NCBI GenBank assembly: GCA_963743035.1
Contig: CAVUOB010000012.1
Location: 1 to 64,000 of the forward strand
Direction: 5' to 3'
Length of the DNA stretch: 64,000 bases
Source: PALSA-911 sp963743035
Lineage (GTDB): Bacteria; Pseudomonadota; Alphaproteobacteria; Acetobacterales; Acetobacteraceae
A program made the translations under genes and the position numbers. Position 1 is the stretch's first letter, and each line of letters opens with the position of its first letter. This document shows, one piece after another, positions 40,525 to 50,347 of the stretch. Under the pieces are notes generated by a model. It was not told the DNA's origin. It did no database searches and worked only from the letters and a program-made list of their open reading frames with translations.

Positions 40525-41919
40525 TCATTGCGCGGCGACCGCCGGGAGATGGCTGTTGGGCTGGCGGCGGGATTTCAGTTCCTCCGCCACCAGGAAAGCC
40601 AGCTCCAGCGACTGCTCGGCGTTCAGGCGCGGATCGCAGAAGGTCTCGTAGCGCTCCGACAGATTGGCCTCGGTCAGGCGCTGGGCGCCGCCGACGCATT
40701 CGGTGACGTTCTGCCCGGTCATTTCCACGTGCACGCCGCCGGCCCAGCTGCCTTCCGCCGCATGCGCGTCGAAGAAGCCGCGCACCTCGGTCAGGATCGA
40801 GTCGAAGCTGCGGGTCTTCACCTTGGAGGCGGTGGAGATGGTGTTGCCGTGCATGGGATCGCACAGCCACAGCACCTTGTGCCCGGACCGGTTCACCGCG
40901 CGCAGCAGCGGCGGCAGCTTGGCGGCGATCTTGTCCGCACCCATCCGGCTGATCAGCGTGATCCGGCCGGCCTCGTTGTTCGGGTTCAGCGTGTCGAGGA
41001 TGCGCAGCAGATCCTCGGCCTCGGTGGTCGGGCCGACCTTCATCCCCAGCGGGTTCTTCACCCCGCGCAGGAATTCCACATGCGCGCCGTCCGGCTGGCG
41101 GGTGCGATCGCCGATCCAGAGGAAATGCGCCGACAGCGCATACCAGTCGCCGGAGGTGGAATCGACGCGGGTCAGCGCCTCCTCGTACGGCAGCAGCAGC
41201 GCCTCGTGGCTGGTGTAGAAATCGGTCTCGCGGATCTGCGGCGTAGAGGCGCTGGTCATGCCGCAGGCGGCCATGAAGCCGAGCGTCTCGTCGATCCGGT
41301 GCGCGAGATCCTGGTATCGCCCGGCCAGCGGCGAGCGGGCGGCGAAATCCAGGTTCCAGCGATGCACCTCGTGCAGGTCGGCATAGCCGCCGGAGGCGAA
41401 GGCGCGCAGCAGGTTCAGCGTGCCGGCGGACTGGAAATAGGCGAATTCCATCCGGTCCGGGCACGGGATGCGCGCCTCCGGCGTGAATTCCGGGCCGTTG
41501 ATGATGTCGCCGCGGTAGCTCGGCAGCGTCTCGTCGCCGATCGTCTCGGTATCGGAGCTGCGCGGCTTGGCGAACTGGCCGGCCATGCGGCCCATCTTCA
41601 CCACCGGCACGGCGGCGCCGAAGGTCAGCACGACGGCCATCTGCAGCAGCACGCGGAAGGTGTCGCGGGTGATGTTGGCGGTGAAATCGGCGAAGCTCTC
41701 GGCGCAATCGCCGCCCTGCAGCACGAAGGCGCGCCCCTCCGCGGCCAGCGCCAGCGCCGCCTTCAGCCGGCGCGCCTCACCGGCAAAGATCAGCGGCGGA
41801 TATTTCCGCAGCTTCGCCTCGACCGCGGCGAGCTTGCCGAGATCCGGATAGGTCGGCACCTGGCGGATGGGCGCGGAGCGCCAGGAATCCGGGGTCCAGG
41901 GTTGAGCGCGTGCAGTCAT
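40525..41919 (-). CDS. class II 3-deoxy-7-phosphoheptulonate (DAHP) synthase
   Basis: Condenses phosphoenolpyruvate and erythrose-4-phosphate, opening the shikimate pathway. The plant/Mycobacterium-type sequence is clear over 464 residues: PLIFAGEARRLKAALA, FVLQGGDCAESF with the metal-binding Cys, VVKMGRMAGQFAKPRS, WIGDRTRQPDGAHVEF, LWLCDPMHGNT and HVEMTGQNVTEC. Length and motifs are normal. It is the only aromatic-pathway gene in the window; the nearby genes on the same strand are unrelated. Confidence 0.94.
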   Translation of the reverse strand: MTARAQPWTPDSWRSAPIRQVPTYPDLGKLAAVEAKLRKYPPLIFAGEARRLKAALALAAEGRAFVLQGGDCAESFADFTANITRDTFRVLLQMAVVLTFGAAVPVVKMGRMAGQFAKPRSSDTETIGDETLPSYRGDIINGPEFTPEARIPCPDRMEFAYFQSAGTLNLLRAFASGGYADLHEVHRWNLDFAARSPLAGRYQDLAHRIDETLGFMAACGMTSASTPQIRETDFYTSHEALLLPYEEALTRVDSTSGDWYALSAHFLWIGDRTRQPDGAHVEFLRGVKNPLGMKVGPTTEAEDLLRILDTLNPNNEAGRITLISRMGADKIAAKLPPLLRAVNRSGHKVLWLCDPMHGNTISTASKVKTRSFDSILTEVRGFFDAHAAEGSWAGGVHVEMTGQNVTECVGGAQRLTEANLSERYETFCDPRLNAEQSLELAFLVAEELKSRRQPNSHLPAVAAQ

Positions 41920-42006
41920 CGTCGTCCTCCTCCGCCGCCCGGATGGGCGGCGCGCCCGGTTGCGGGCCTGCGAACCGGCATTTATCCACTTATTTGGGCA
42001 GAAAGG

Positions 42007-43374
42007 CTACTCGGCTGCTTGCGCGACGCCTGCAACCCTAGTCCGCGTCCGCATCGTCACGAATTCCTCGGCCGCGGTCGGGTGGATGCCGATGGTGCGG
42101 TCGAAATCGGCCTTGGTCGCACCGGCGACGATGGCGATCGCCAGGCCCTGCACGATCTCCGGCGAATCCTCGCCCAGCATATGCGCCCCCAGCACCTTCT
42201 GGCTGGCCTGGTCGACGACCAGCTTCATCAGCGTCCGGCGCGCGCGGCCGCTGATGGTGTGGCGCATCGGGGTGAATTTCTCCACATACACGTCCGCCGG
42301 CCCGCGCGCGGCCGCCTGCTCCTCGGTCAGGCCGACGGTGGCGATCGGCGGGGTGGTGAACACCGCGGTCGGCACGTTCTCGAGCGAGATCCGGCGCGGC
42401 CGGTGGCCGTACAGCGTATCGGCCAGCGCATGGCCCTCCGCGGTCGCGACCGGGGTCAGGTTCAGCCGGTCCGTCACGTCGCCCATGGCGTAGACATGCG
42501 GCTGGGCGGTCTGCATCTGGTCGTCGACGATGACGGCGCCGGATTTGTCGGTGGTGACGCCCGCCCTGTCCAGGCCGAGATTGGCGGTGGCCGGCGCGCG
42601 GCCGGTGGCGAAGAACACGATGTCGGTCTCGATCGCCGCGCCGGAGGAGAGATGCAGGATGCGGCCCTCCCCCTTGGCCTCGATCCTGGCCGGCGTCACG
42701 GCGGGATGCAGCGTGATCCCCTGACCGGTCAGCGCCTCGGCCAGCGCCTCGCGCAAATCGGTGTCGAAGCCGCGCAACGGCAGCGGCTGGCGGTAGACCA
42801 GGTCCACCTCGGCGCCGAGGGCGGCGAAGATGCCGGCGAACTCCACCGCGATATAGCCGCTCCCGAGAATAGCGATCCGCCTCGGCATCGCGGGCAGGTA
42901 GAAGGCATCGTCGGAGACGATGCCGAGCTCGGCGCCGGGTATGTCGAGCCGCGTGGGGTGGCCGCCCGTGGCGATGACGATGCGCTCGGCGGTGATGCGC
43001 TGGCCGCCGACATCCAGCGTGTGCGCGTCGAGGAAGCTCGCGCGGGCATCGAAGATGGTGGCGCCGGCGTTGTTCAGCAGGCGGCGATAGATGCCGTTGA
43101 GCCGGGCGATCTCGCGGTCCTTGGCGGCGATCAGCTTCGCCCAGTCATGCGGGCCCTTGCGGATGTCCCAGCCGAAGCCGGCGGCATCGACGGCGAATCC
43201 GCCATATTCGCCGGCCTGGACCAGCAGCTTCTTCGGCACGCAGCCGACATTGACGCAGGTGCCGCCCCAGAAGCGGTCCTCGGCGATGGCCACGCGGGCG
43301 CCGTGCCCGGCGGCGATGCGGGCGCAGCGGACGCCGGCCGAGCCGCCGCCGATGACGAAGAGATCAAAGTCCAT
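42007..43374 (-). CDS. gor: glutathione-disulfide reductase
   Basis: FAD/NADPH enzyme that regenerates reduced glutathione. FAD-binding GGGSAGVRCARIAA, the redox disulfide GGTCVNVGCVPKK, the NADPH Rossmann GSGYIAVEFAGIFAALGAEV, the second FAD motif YAMGDVTDR and the catalytic HPTAAEEFVTMR at the dimer interface are intact in 455 residues. It would support the glutathione transferase and MAPEG proteins encoded in this window, although they are far apart. Confidence 0.94.
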   Translation of the reverse strand: MDFDLFVIGGGSAGVRCARIAAGHGARVAIAEDRFWGGTCVNVGCVPKKLLVQAGEYGGFAVDAAGFGWDIRKGPHDWAKLIAAKDREIARLNGIYRRLLNNAGATIFDARASFLDAHTLDVGGQRITAERIVIATGGHPTRLDIPGAELGIVSDDAFYLPAMPRRIAILGSGYIAVEFAGIFAALGAEVDLVYRQPLPLRGFDTDLREALAEALTGQGITLHPAVTPARIEAKGEGRILHLSSGAAIETDIVFFATGRAPATANLGLDRAGVTTDKSGAVIVDDQMQTAQPHVYAMGDVTDRLNLTPVATAEGHALADTLYGHRPRRISLENVPTAVFTTPPIATVGLTEEQAAARGPADVYVEKFTPMRHTISGRARRTLMKLVVDQASQKVLGAHMLGEDSPEIVQGLAIAIVAGATKADFDRTIGIHPTAAEEFVTMRTRTRVAGVAQAAE

Positions 43375-43459
43375 GGGTTCCGACCTTTGCCTGGGTCAAC
43401 AGAGTTTGTGCGCGGACCCCGCCGGTATCAAGGTCGCGCGGCAAGCGGGGCGCTCCCGG

Positions 43460-43491
43460 TCAGCGTGAATAGTCGTCAGCGCGAATAGTCG
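43460..43491. repeat. 16-bp tandem duplication at the udh stop codon
   Basis: TCAGCGTGAATAGTCG (43460-43475) is followed by TCAGCGCGAATAGTCG (43476-43491). The udh stop lies in the second copy and a spare stop in the first, so the duplication leaves the protein unchanged. Confidence 0.6.
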
Positions 43492-44267
43492 ATCGCGCAG
43501 AAGCCGCCGCCCATGTAGCGCTCCGCCACCGGGTCGCCGCTGACCTTGCCGGCCAGCTGCCTGGCGAAGCCATCGGCGCTGTCCTGCGGCTCCCAGCCCA
43601 GCGCCGCACGGGAATCCTTGCCCCACCAGGTCATGCGCTCGTTTTTCGACGCGCCCCAGACCACGCCGCAGCCGACCTTCTCGGTCACCACGCAGCGCTG
43701 GATCAGCCGGGCCAGGTCCGGAAACGACAGCCACGTCGCCAGCATCCGCGCGTCCACCGGCTCGGGGAAGGCCGAGCCGATGCGGATGAACACGCTCTCC
43801 ACGCCGTGCTTGTGCCAGTAGAGCCGGCCCATCAGCTCGCCATAGGCCTTGGACAGCCCATAGAAACCGTCGGGCAGGAAGTCGCAATCGGCGTCGATCG
43901 TCTCGGTGCGCTCGTGAAAGCCGATCGAATGGTTGGAGGAGGCGAACACCACGCGGGCATGTTCGCGCCGCGCCGCCTCATAGACGTGGTACAGGCCGCG
44001 GATGTTCGGGCCCAGCACCTCCTCGAACGGGCGTTCCACCGACACGCCGCCGAAATGCAGGATCGTGCCGCAGCCCTCGGCCAGGCGCAGCAGGCCGACG
44101 CCATCGTTCAGATCGAGCCGGGTGAATTTGGCCCCGGCCGGCACGGTATCGGGAAACGGCGCGATGTCGGTCAGGCGGAGCGAAAAGCCCTCCGTGGCCA
44201 GCGCCTTGGTCAGCATCCGGCCGAGATTGCCGGACGCGCCGGTGAGAAGAACGGGTTTTGCTGTCAT
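43476..44267 (-). CDS. udh: uronate dehydrogenase (NAD-dependent epimerase/dehydratase family)
   Basis: Oxidises uronic acids such as glucuronate or galacturonate to aldarolactones with NAD. It has the Rossmann start LLTGASGNLGRML, LHFGGVSVERPFEEVLGPNI, VVFASSNHSIGFHER, the catalytic YGLSKAYGE (YxxxK) and IRIGSAFPEPVDARMLATWL, which together mark the uronate dehydrogenase group rather than general sugar epimerases. AAGGAG lies before ATG 44267; 263 residues. It is divergent from the amidase gene over 45 bases. No other uronate genes are visible. Confidence 0.85.
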   Translation of the reverse strand: MTAKPVLLTGASGNLGRMLTKALATEGFSLRLTDIAPFPDTVPAGAKFTRLDLNDGVGLLRLAEGCGTILHFGGVSVERPFEEVLGPNIRGLYHVYEAARREHARVVFASSNHSIGFHERTETIDADCDFLPDGFYGLSKAYGELMGRLYWHKHGVESVFIRIGSAFPEPVDARMLATWLSFPDLARLIQRCVVTEKVGCGVVWGASKNERMTWWGKDSRAALGWEPQDSADGFARQLAGKVSGDPVAERYMGGGFCAIDYSR

Positions 44268-44312
44268 GGACGGCTCCTTGCACGGATGGGATCGGCGCGG
44301 CAGGTTTGCGTT

Positions 44313-45654
44313 ATGCGCACCATCGAAGACCATGTCCAAGCCCTCGAAGCCGGCACCGTCACCGCCCGCGAGCTCGTCGAAACCTGCCTGTCCCGCATCG
44401 CCGATCCCGCCGGCGAGGGCAAGCGTGCCTTCATAAAGGTCCATGCCGAGCCGGCCCGCGCCATGGCGGACGCGATGGACGCGCTGCGCCGCGCCGGGCG
44501 GGCGCCCAGCCGCTATGCAGGCATCCCGATCAGCGTGAAGGATCTGTTCGACGTCGCCGGCGAGCCCACGCCGGCCGGATCGCGCGCGCTGGCCGATGCG
44601 CCGCCGGCCACGGCAAACGCCCCCGTGGTGCAGCGCATGCTGGCGCAGGGGTTCATTCCGCTCGGGCGGACGAACATGACCGAGTTCGCGTTCTCCGGCC
44701 TCGGCATCAATCCGCATTACGGCACGCCGCGCAGCCCGTGGGACCGCGACACCGGGCGCATTCCCGGCGGCAGCTCCTCCGGCGCCGCCGTGTCGGTGGC
44801 GGACGGCATGGCGCTGGCGGCACTCGGCACCGATACCGGCGGGTCCTGCCGCATTCCCGCCGCCCTGTGCGGCATCGTCGGCTACAAGCCGACCGCGCGG
44901 CGGGTGCCGATCGACGGGGTGCTGCCGCTGTCGCCGAGCATGGATTCGGTCGGGCCGCTGGCCCCCTCGGTCGCCTGCGCCGCCGCGGTCGACGCGATCC
45001 TGGCCGGCGGATCGCCGGCGCCGCTGACGCCCTTCGCGCTGTCCGGCCTGCGGCTCGCGCTGCCGGCGAATTTCATGCGGGACGGCATGGACGGCCCGGT
45101 GTCCGCCGCTTTCGACCGCGCGCTGGCCAAGCTGCGCGCGGCCGGGGTCAGCATCGCCAGCGTGCGGTTCCCGGAATTCGACGACATCCCCAAGGTCAAC
45201 GCCGGCGGCGGCTTCACCGCCGCGGAGGCCTATGCCTGGCATCGCCGGCTGCTGGCGGAGAAAGGCGAGCTGTACGACCCGCTGATCCGCAAGCGCATCG
45301 CCCGGGGCGAGCAACCAAAGCGCGGCCGATTATGTCGACCTGCTCACCGCGCGCCGGCGCATCATCGCCAGCTTCAATGCCGCCACGGCCGGCTACGACG
45401 CGCTGGTCATGCCCACCGTGCCCGTGGTGCCGCCGGGGATCGCCGAGCTCGACGAGGAAGCCGAGTACAACCGGACCAATCTGCTGCTGCTGCGCAACAA
45501 CGCGGTGGGAAATTTCCTCGACCGCTGCGCCATCAGCCTGCCCATCCACCGCCACGGCGACGCGCCGGTGGGACTGATGCTGATGGGCGAAACGCTGGGC
45601 GACACCCGGCTGTTCAACATCGCCGCTGCCGTCGAAGCCGCGATCGGAAGGTGA
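44313..45654 (+). CDS. amidase (amidase-signature family), one-base frame break
   Basis: AS-family hydrolase of unknown amide substrate. The Lys lies in PISVKDLFD, the cis-Ser in GGSSSGAAVSVADG, the nucleophile Ser in GTDTGGSCRIPAALCG. From ATG 44313 the frame runs to about 45318, where IARGEQ shifts; the next frame continues SAADYVDLLTARRRIIASFN and ends ...IAAAVEAAIGR at 45654, about 446 residues. One extra A in CAACCAAAGC explains the break. The gene lacks a clear ribosome site. It is not an AtzE or AtzF type, since their extra motifs are absent. Confidence 0.82.
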
Positions 45655-45655
45655 G

Positions 45656-45860
45656 AAAAGGCCAGGGGGCGTTGCCCCCTGCACCCCCAGCAAGGGACAG
45701 TCGTCCCTTGCATCCCTCGGGTGGGTTTGTTGAAGAGGGGGCATGTCATGAGCGGTTGCAACCGTTCCGTCGGTTGCGCCCCCTCTTCAACAAACCCGTC
45801 TAAGGGGTCCTAGGGGATGACCATCCCCTAGCGGGGTCCAGGGGCAGAGCCCCTGGCCTT
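45656..45860. repeat. compound palindromic repeat, full copy B
   Basis: Same design as the element at 31402: CAGGGGGCGTTGCCCCCTG, an AAGGGAC/GTCCCTT hairpin, a perfect 20-base-pair stem (45723-45742 with 45778-45797) whose loop carries a nested CGGTTGCAACCG palindrome, then AGGGGAT/ATCCCCT and CAGGGGC/GCCCCTG hairpins. It lies between the convergent amidase and nitronate-monooxygenase genes. The central stem differs almost completely from copies A and C in sequence but pairs perfectly. Confidence 0.82.
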
Positions 45861-45863
45861 CCT

Positions 45864-47287
45864 TCACCGCCCGGTCAGGATCCGCTCGACCAGCTGCCGC
45901 ACGGTCGGGATGAAGCCGTTGGAGTAGAACGGGTCCGTGGCGAAGCGGTAGGCGTTGTGGCCGCTGAACATCAGGTTGCGCTCGACCGCGTCCGGCGTCG
46001 TCGCTCGCGATGCGCGATGTCCTGCAGCGTCTTCTGGATGCAGAAGCTGCGCGGATCGGCCTTCTTGCCGTTGTTGTAATCCGGGCTCGTGCTGGCTCCA
46101 GTTGGAGAAGCGGCAGGTCGCTCAGGCAGCCCATGCAGGCGACCTGGTCGGCGATGATCTCCCGCGCCTTCTCGGGCGTGACGAAGATCAGCGTCGAGTC
46201 CGGCGTGCGCAGCGCCTCGGTGAAGCCCTGCGGCCTCCCAGCCGCGCACGCGCTGCAGGTCGGCCGGCGTCAGATAGACGATGCGCTTGCGCGGGCCGAC
46301 GCCGTACTCGGCGACGTGCTCGCCGACCGGCTCGGTGGTGTAGGCCACCTGGCGCTCGTTGCGCTCGCGCAGTTCGCTGGATGAAGCCGTTGTTCACCGC
46401 CGACGGAATAGAAGCCGGTCGGGCTGAAGCGGTTGAGGAACACGTCGCCCTCCTGCAGCGTCAGCAGGCGCTGCTTCCAGGCGTCGCCGATCGGGCTTTC
46501 CTTGGTCAGCAGCGGACGGGTGCCGAACTGGAAGGCGATCGGGCCGAGCTCGGGGTTGTCGATCCAGTCCTCCCATTCCTCCAGCCACCAGACGCCGCCG
46601 GCCATGATGATCGGGGTCTCGTCCAGGCCGAACTCGCGCATCAGCTTGCGCAGCGCCAGCACGCGCGGGATACGGGTCTTCCGGCTTGTTCGGGTCCTCG
46701 CTGTTGGACAGGCCGTTATGCCCGCCGGCGAGCCAGGGGTCCTCGTAGACCACGCCGCCGAGCAGGGCGGCGGCCTTGTGGTAGGCGCGCTTCCACAGCG
46801 CGTTGAAGGCGCGGGCCGAGGAGATGATCGGGTAGTAGTGGACGTTGAAGCGCGCGGCGATGTCGGACAGGCGATAGGGCATGCCGGCGCCGCAGGTGAT
46901 GCCGTTGATCAGGCCCTTGCGCCTGCTCCAGCACCTCGGTGATGATGCGCTCGGCGCCGCCCATCTCCCACAGGATGTTGGCGTGGATGCGGCCCTTGCC
47001 GCCGGCCAGCTCGTAGGCCCGGCGCGCCTGCGCCAGCGCGCCCTGGATGGCGTAGTCGATCAGCTCCTCATGCCGCTCGCGGCGGGTGCGGCCGTGATAG
47101 ATCTGCGGGATCGGCCGGCCCTCGGTCGTCGTAGCTGTCGGCGTTGACGGCGCTGAACGTGCCGACGCCGCCGCCCGCGGCCCAGTGGCCGGCGGAGATG
47201 CCGTTGGAGATCGGCAACGCCCTTGCCGCCCTCGACCAGCGGCAGGACGTCGACCCCGCCCATGCGGATCGCGTTGATCGCCTTCAT
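45864..47287 (-). CDS. nitronate monooxygenase family flavin oxidoreductase, many frame breaks
   Basis: FMN-dependent TIM-barrel oxidoreductase related to 2-nitropropane dioxygenase/PfaD-like proteins. Frame pieces in order give AINAIRMGGVDVLPLVEGGKG, HWAAGGGVGTFSAVNADSYD, GGKGRIHANILWEMGGAERII, MPYRLSDIAARFNVHYYP, YEDPWLAGGHNGLSN, IIMAGGVWWLEEWEDWIDNP, FQFGTRPLL, FLNRFSPTGFYS and DYNNGKKADPRSFCIQKTLQDIA. Together they make one normal protein of about 470 residues. About a dozen single-base shifts separate them, for example near 47212, 47125, 46922, 46669, 46406, 46376, 46231, 46118, 46081 and 46000. The intact blocks argue for sequence error, not decay. Confidence 0.75.
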
Positions 47288-47389
47288 GACCCTAGTTCCC
47301 TCACCGGGCCGGTCCCGCTGCGTGCGACGTTCGCAACGCCGGTTACCAGCCCTTCATCTTCCGAATGCTTCAGACAGAACCCGGATGCA

Positions 47390-47416
47390 AGCGGCTTTCA
47401 CCGCCGCGCATCCGGG
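47390..47416 (-). terminator. hairpin downstream of pnp
   Basis: CCCGGATGC (47390-47398) pairs with GCATCCGGG (47408-47416), with a nested GCGG/CCGC inside, 58 bases after the pnp stop and about 100 bases before the next gene. No T-run is evident on the pnp side. Confidence 0.5.
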
Positions 47417-47473
47417 CCCGACCTGTCACATTCGCCGCTTCAGTCTCGGGCGCCCTTCAGTCTCGGGTAGGCT

Positions 47474-49689
47474 TCAACCCTCGGGCTGGGCGGCGCCTTC
47501 GGCGAATTCACGCCGCTCGCCCCGCTCCGGACGATCGCCGCGATCCCCGCGCCCGGGCTTGGAGCCGACCTGCTCGGTGATGTCCGCGCCGGTCGCCTGA
47601 TCGACCACCCGCATCGACAGCTTCACCTTGCCGCGCTCGTCGAAGCCGATGACCTTGACCTTCACCGCGTCGCCCACGTTGACCACGTCGGTGGTCTTGC
47701 TGACCCGGCCCTGCTGCAGCTCGCTGATATGCACGAGCCCGTCCTTGCGAGCCGAGGAAGTTCACGAAGGCGCCGAAATCGGCGGTCTTCACCACCTTGC
47801 CGTTGTAGATCACGCCGATCTCCGGCTCGGCGACGATGCCGCGGATCCAGTCGATCGCCGCCTGCGCCTTGTCGGCGTCGGACGCGGCGATCTTGATCGT
47901 GCCGTCGTCCTCGATGTCGATCTTGCAGCCGGTCTGCTCGACGATCTCGCGGATCACCTTGCCGCCGGTGCCGATCACTTCGCGGATCTTCTCCTTCGGC
48001 ACGTTGATGATGGTGATGCGCGGCGCGGTGGCGGCGACGTCGCTGCGGGCGCCGGTGATGCGCCTTCGCCATCTCGCCCAGGATGTGCATCCGGCCGTCC
48101 TGCGCCTGCTCCAGCGCGATCTTCATGATCTCGCGGCGTGATGGACGTGATCTTGATGTCCATCTGCAGGCTGGTCACGCCACTGCTCGGTGCCGGCCAC
48201 CTTGAAGTCCATGTCGCCGAGATGGTCCTCGTCGCCGAGGATGTCGGACAGCACGGCGAAGCCGCGGTCTTCCTTGATCAGGCCCATGGCGATGCCGGCC
48301 ACCGGGCGCTTCAGCGGCACGCCGGCGTCCATCAGCGCCAGCGAGGTGCCGCAGACGGTCGCCATCGAGGAGCGAGCCGTTGCTCTCGGTGATCTCGCAG
48401 ACCACGCGCATCGTGTAGGGGAAGACGTCCTTCGCCGGCAGCAGCGGGTGGATGGCGCGCCAGGCGAGCTTGCCGTGGCCGATCTCGCGCCGGCCCGGGC
48501 TGCCCATGCGGCCGGCCTCGCCGACCGAGTAGGGAGGGAAGTTGTAGTGCAGCATGAAGTGCTCGCGGTACTCGCCCTCGAGCGCGTCGATGATCTGCTC
48601 GTCCTGGCCGGTGCCGAGCGTGGCGACGCACAGCGCCTGCGTCTCGCCGCGGGTGAACAGCGCGCGAGCCATGCGCGCGCGGCAGCACGCCGACTTCGGC
48701 GACGATCGGGCGGACGGTCTGGTGTCGCGGCCGTCGATGCGCAGGCCGGTGTCGAGGATGGCGTTGCGGACGATGTCGGCTTCCAGGTCCTTGAACAGGC
48801 CCTTCGCCTTGTCGGCGTCGAGGCCTTCCTCGGTCAGCGCCGTCGGCGGCGGCCTTCTTGGCGGCGCCGACCTTCTCGTAGCGGGCCTGCTTGACCTTCT
48901 CCTGATAGGCCTCGGCGATCGGGGCGCGGGCCAGCGCATCGACGCGGGCGGCGAGCGCCTTCTGCTCCTCGGACGGTCTCGGGCAGCGGCCACGGCTCCT
49001 TGGCGGCGTGCTCGGCCAGTTCGATGATCGCCTGGATCACCGGCTGGAAGCGCGGCGTGGCCGAAGGTGACGGCGCCGAGCATCACGTCCTCGGACAGCT
49101 CCTGCGCCTCGCGACTCGACCATCAGCACGCCTTCGGTGGTGCCGGCGACGACCAGGTCGAGCTGCGCGGTCTTCATCTGGTCGGCGGTCGGGTTCAGCA
49201 TGTACTCGCCGTTGGCATAGCCGACGCGGGCGGCGGCCGACCGGGCCGAAGAACGGAATGCCGGACAGCGTCAGCGCGGCCGAGCAGCCGATCATCGCGA
49301 CGATGTCGGGATCGTTCTCGAGATCGTGGCTCAGCACGGTGGCGACGACCTGGACCTCATTGCGGAAACCCTCGGGGAACAGCGGGCGGATCGGACGGTC
49401 GATCAGGCGGCGAGGTCAGCACCTCCTTCTCGGTCGGGCGGCCTTCGCGCTTGAAGAACCCGCCGGGGATCTTGCCGGCGGCGAAGGCCTTTTCCTGGTA
49501 GTTCACGGTCAGCGGGAAGAAATCCTGCCCGGGCTTGGCTGGATCTGCACGCCGACGGCGGTGCAGAGCACGATGGTGTCGCCGTAGCGTGACCAGCACG
49601 GCGCCGTCGGCCTGGCGGGCGATCTTGCCGGTTTCCAGGACGAGCTTGCGGCCGCCCCAGTCGAGTTCCTTGCGGAAGTAGTTGAACAT
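47474..49689 (-). CDS. pnp: polyribonucleotide nucleotidyltransferase, many frame breaks
   Basis: 3'-5' exoribonuclease of RNA decay. Pieces from ATG 49689 are unmistakable: FNYFRKELDWGGRKLVLETGK, FFPLTVNYQEKAFAAGKIPGG, SALTLSGIPFFGPVG-type, FMLHYNFPPYSVGEAGRMGSP, REIGHGKLAWRAIHPLLP, FPYTMRVVCEITESNGS, VAGIAMGLIKE, the KH motif MPKEKIREVIGTGGKVIREI, and the S1 end MHISELQQGRVS, finishing at 47474. At least a dozen single-base shifts break the frame (for example near 49588, 49410, 49238, 48713, 48370, 48180, 48063, 47748). The gene is essential or near-essential in many bacteria, so these are most likely sequence errors. It follows rpsO, the common order. Confidence 0.85.
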
Positions 49690-49958
49690 GCAGTCACGTC
49701 CTTCAGATGCGCGGCATCGGCGGACGGCAGGCCGGACGACTCCGTCGGTCCCGTTCTGGGCGGGAGACGGCGTCTCGGGCGGCAGGGAGGCGGTCTGCGC
49801 CGGTTGGAACTGCGCAGCCGCGGCCATGTGGCCGGAAACGCCGTCGCTTGTCCCATGCGGGGTTGGCCGATCGGCGGTCTGTCGGTCCGCCGCGTGTCGC
49901 GGCGTCGGGGGGCATGTCCCCCGGCGTTGCCCCGCGCCACCATGGTGCGGGGACTTCC

Positions 49959-49985
49959 CGATGGCTGCCATATGGGCAGCCATCG
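49959..49985 (-). terminator. hairpin between rpsO and pnp
   Basis: CGATGGCTGCC (49959-49969) pairs with GGCAGCCATCG (49975-49985) around a five-base loop, about 45 bases after rpsO. A second imperfect stem, CCCCGC..GCGGGG, lies at about 49930-49952. In E. coli the rpsO-pnp gap holds a terminator and RNase III sites that control pnp; the structures here could serve likewise. The rest of this 340-base gap shows no gene. Confidence 0.45.
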
Positions 49986-50030
49986 GCGATTGTCAGGCTG
50001 AGCGTTAACTGGCCCGTTTGGCACCCCGTA

Positions 50031-50301
50031 TCAGCGGCGCAGGCCCAGGCGGCCGATCAGCGTCTCGTAGCGCGTCTGGTCCTTGGCCTTGAGGTAGTCG
50101 AGCAGCCGGCGGCGACGGCCGACCAGCATCAGCAGGCCGCGGCGGCTGTGGAAATCCTTCGCGTGGGTCTTCAGGTGTTCGGTGAGGTTGCTGATCCGCT
50201 CGGACAGCAGGGCCACCTGGACTTCCGGGCTGCCGGTATCGGTCGGCGCCGGTCTGGTAATCGCCAATCAGCGCCGTGCGGCGCTCCGCGGTAATCGACA
50301 T
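50031..50301 (-). CDS. rpsO: 30S ribosomal protein S15, one-base frame break
   Basis: Small-subunit protein binding 16S rRNA helices 20-22. From ATG 50301 the sequence is SITAERRTALIGDYQTGA; after one extra base near 50246 it continues TDTGSPEVQVALLSERISNL, TEHLKTHAKDFHSRRGLLMLV, GRRRRLLDYLKAKDQTRYETL and ends IGRLGLRR at 50031, 89 residues, perfectly family-like. An essential ribosomal gene cannot be broken like this, which supports the view that this stretch has sequence errors. Confidence 0.9.
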
Positions 50302-50347
50302 CGACTATACTCCTGAATTGAGGTTGAAAGGACGCGAGCGGAGCTGC

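Noticed and set aside
40402..43488. 1028-codon open frame on the plus strand
   Set aside because: It is antisense to pncB, the DAHP synthase and gor, and has no recognisable domain.
45864..50301. programmed frameshifting in pnp, rpsO and the monooxygenase gene
   Set aside because: The shifts are too many, lack slippery sites in common and hit a ribosomal protein gene; sequence error is far simpler.
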